DNA of 27,627 bases, from assembly GCA_027579435.1 (NCBI GenBank), contig JANBPK010001581.1:1-27627 (forward strand), written 5' to 3'. The position numbers were made by a program, and so were the translations under genes. Positions 27,403 through 27,627 of this stretch are shown piece after piece. The notes below the pieces were generated by a model, which did not search any database, was not told the DNA's origin, and saw only the letters and a list, made by a program, of their open reading frames with translations. Origin of the DNA: Candolleomyces eurysporus. Lineage: Eukaryota > Basidiomycota > Agaricomycetes > Agaricales > Psathyrellaceae. The number at the start of each line of letters is the position of its first letter. Positions within the stretch are counted from its first letter, which is position 1.

Positions 27403-27627
27403 ATGGCATTCAACGGCATGCAGATGTCTACACTACAACGGTCGAGCTCAGCGCCGCAAACTCTGGGTGCGCTCGCACCTCGCCGAGACCTTCCCCGCTC
27501 AAAGTCGCATCTCCATGTGCAGAAGCACGAAGCACGACCGTACCTGAAGCCCCTGGTACCGGTGACGCTCGTCCATTCGGTGGTGAGGTCGAGCAGCAGC
27601 GACCAAGAGGACCCGTTCAACCTGTCT
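27403..27627 (+). CDS. Unidentified protein, 5' part only (runs off the window)
   Basis: From ATG 27403 the frame stays open for 75 codons to the right edge. The visible part begins MAFNGMQMSTLQRSSSAPQT. It is rich in Ser, Arg, Pro and His (RSKSHLHVQKHEARPYLKPL) and turns acidic at the end (SSSSDQEDPF). It looks like a disordered N-terminal region with possible phosphorylation sites of RSSS type. I do not recognise a family. Support comes from the TATA box and leader upstream and from the open frame; no domain is visible, so the call as a gene is moderate. Confidence 0.55.
   Translation, partial: MAFNGMQMSTLQRSSSAPQTLGALAPRRDLPRSKSHLHVQKHEARPYLKPLVPVTLVHSVVRSSSSDQEDPFNLS

Noticed and set aside
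1..27627. A metabolic gene cluster or defence system
   Set aside because: The hydrolase, two transporters and gamma-glutamyltransferase might suggest a secondary-metabolite cluster, but there is no backbone enzyme (polyketide, peptide or terpene synthase), no oxidase and no pathway regulator, and housekeeping genes lie between them.

Overview
The window is nuclear DNA from a filamentous fungus, most likely a basidiomycete of the Agaricomycotina type. Genes are closely packed on both strands. They are cut by many short (about 45-75 base) GT-AG introns, and exons down to 9 bases occur. The protein set is typical fungal housekeeping plus transporters. I see no prokaryotic element, no tRNA or rRNA gene, no transposon and no CRISPR array. 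Fourteen genes are supported: thirteen complete and one cut by the right edge. All models were built by joining exons in frame by eye.

Layout. 1-865: no gene, a degenerate GC-rich repeat at the left edge. 866-2187 (+): epoxide hydrolase-like alpha/beta hydrolase. 2342-4319 (-): WRAP73/WDR8 spindle-pole WD40 protein. 4598-6907 (+): MFS drug/polyamine-type exporter. 7134-about 7605 (+): mitochondrial ribosomal protein uS17m with a frame problem near its end. 7713-8261 (-): prefoldin subunit 6. 8478-11094 (+): gamma-glutamyltransferase of the cytosolic bacterial (YwrD-like) type. 11100-12708 (-): mitochondrial PP2C phosphatase. 13066-14004 (+): ESCRT-III subunit Vps20. 14032-16048 (-): U-box/cyclophilin PPIL2 (Cyp8). 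16172-18166 (+): intronless mitochondrial PPR protein. 18206-18523 (-): small Mim2-like outer-membrane import factor. 18751-21489 (+): sugar porter with five micro-exons. 21628-23528 (+): Mrh4-like mitochondrial RNA helicase. 23706-26593 (+): TM198/DUF4203-type multi-pass membrane protein with a long coiled-coil tail. 27403 to the end (+): start of an unidentified gene.

How the genes relate. From 2342 to 18751 the strand mostly alternates. Divergent pairs share promoters of 123-357 bases, and convergent pairs end 5 to 107 bases apart, so their transcripts very probably overlap. Five of the fourteen proteins (uS17m, PP2C, PPR, Mim2-like, Mrh4-like) point to mitochondrial import or gene expression. 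The others serve folding and splicing (prefoldin, PPIL2), endosomal sorting (Vps20), spindle anchoring (WRAP73), glutathione turnover and transport.

No single new molecular system is evident. The most notable signals are the run of micro-exons in the sugar porter, two GC-AG introns, the mitochondrial gene neighbourhood, the compact promoter of the helicase, and two different kinds of N in the assembly: extra bases at homopolymer ends, and ambiguity codes concentrated at silent codon positions.
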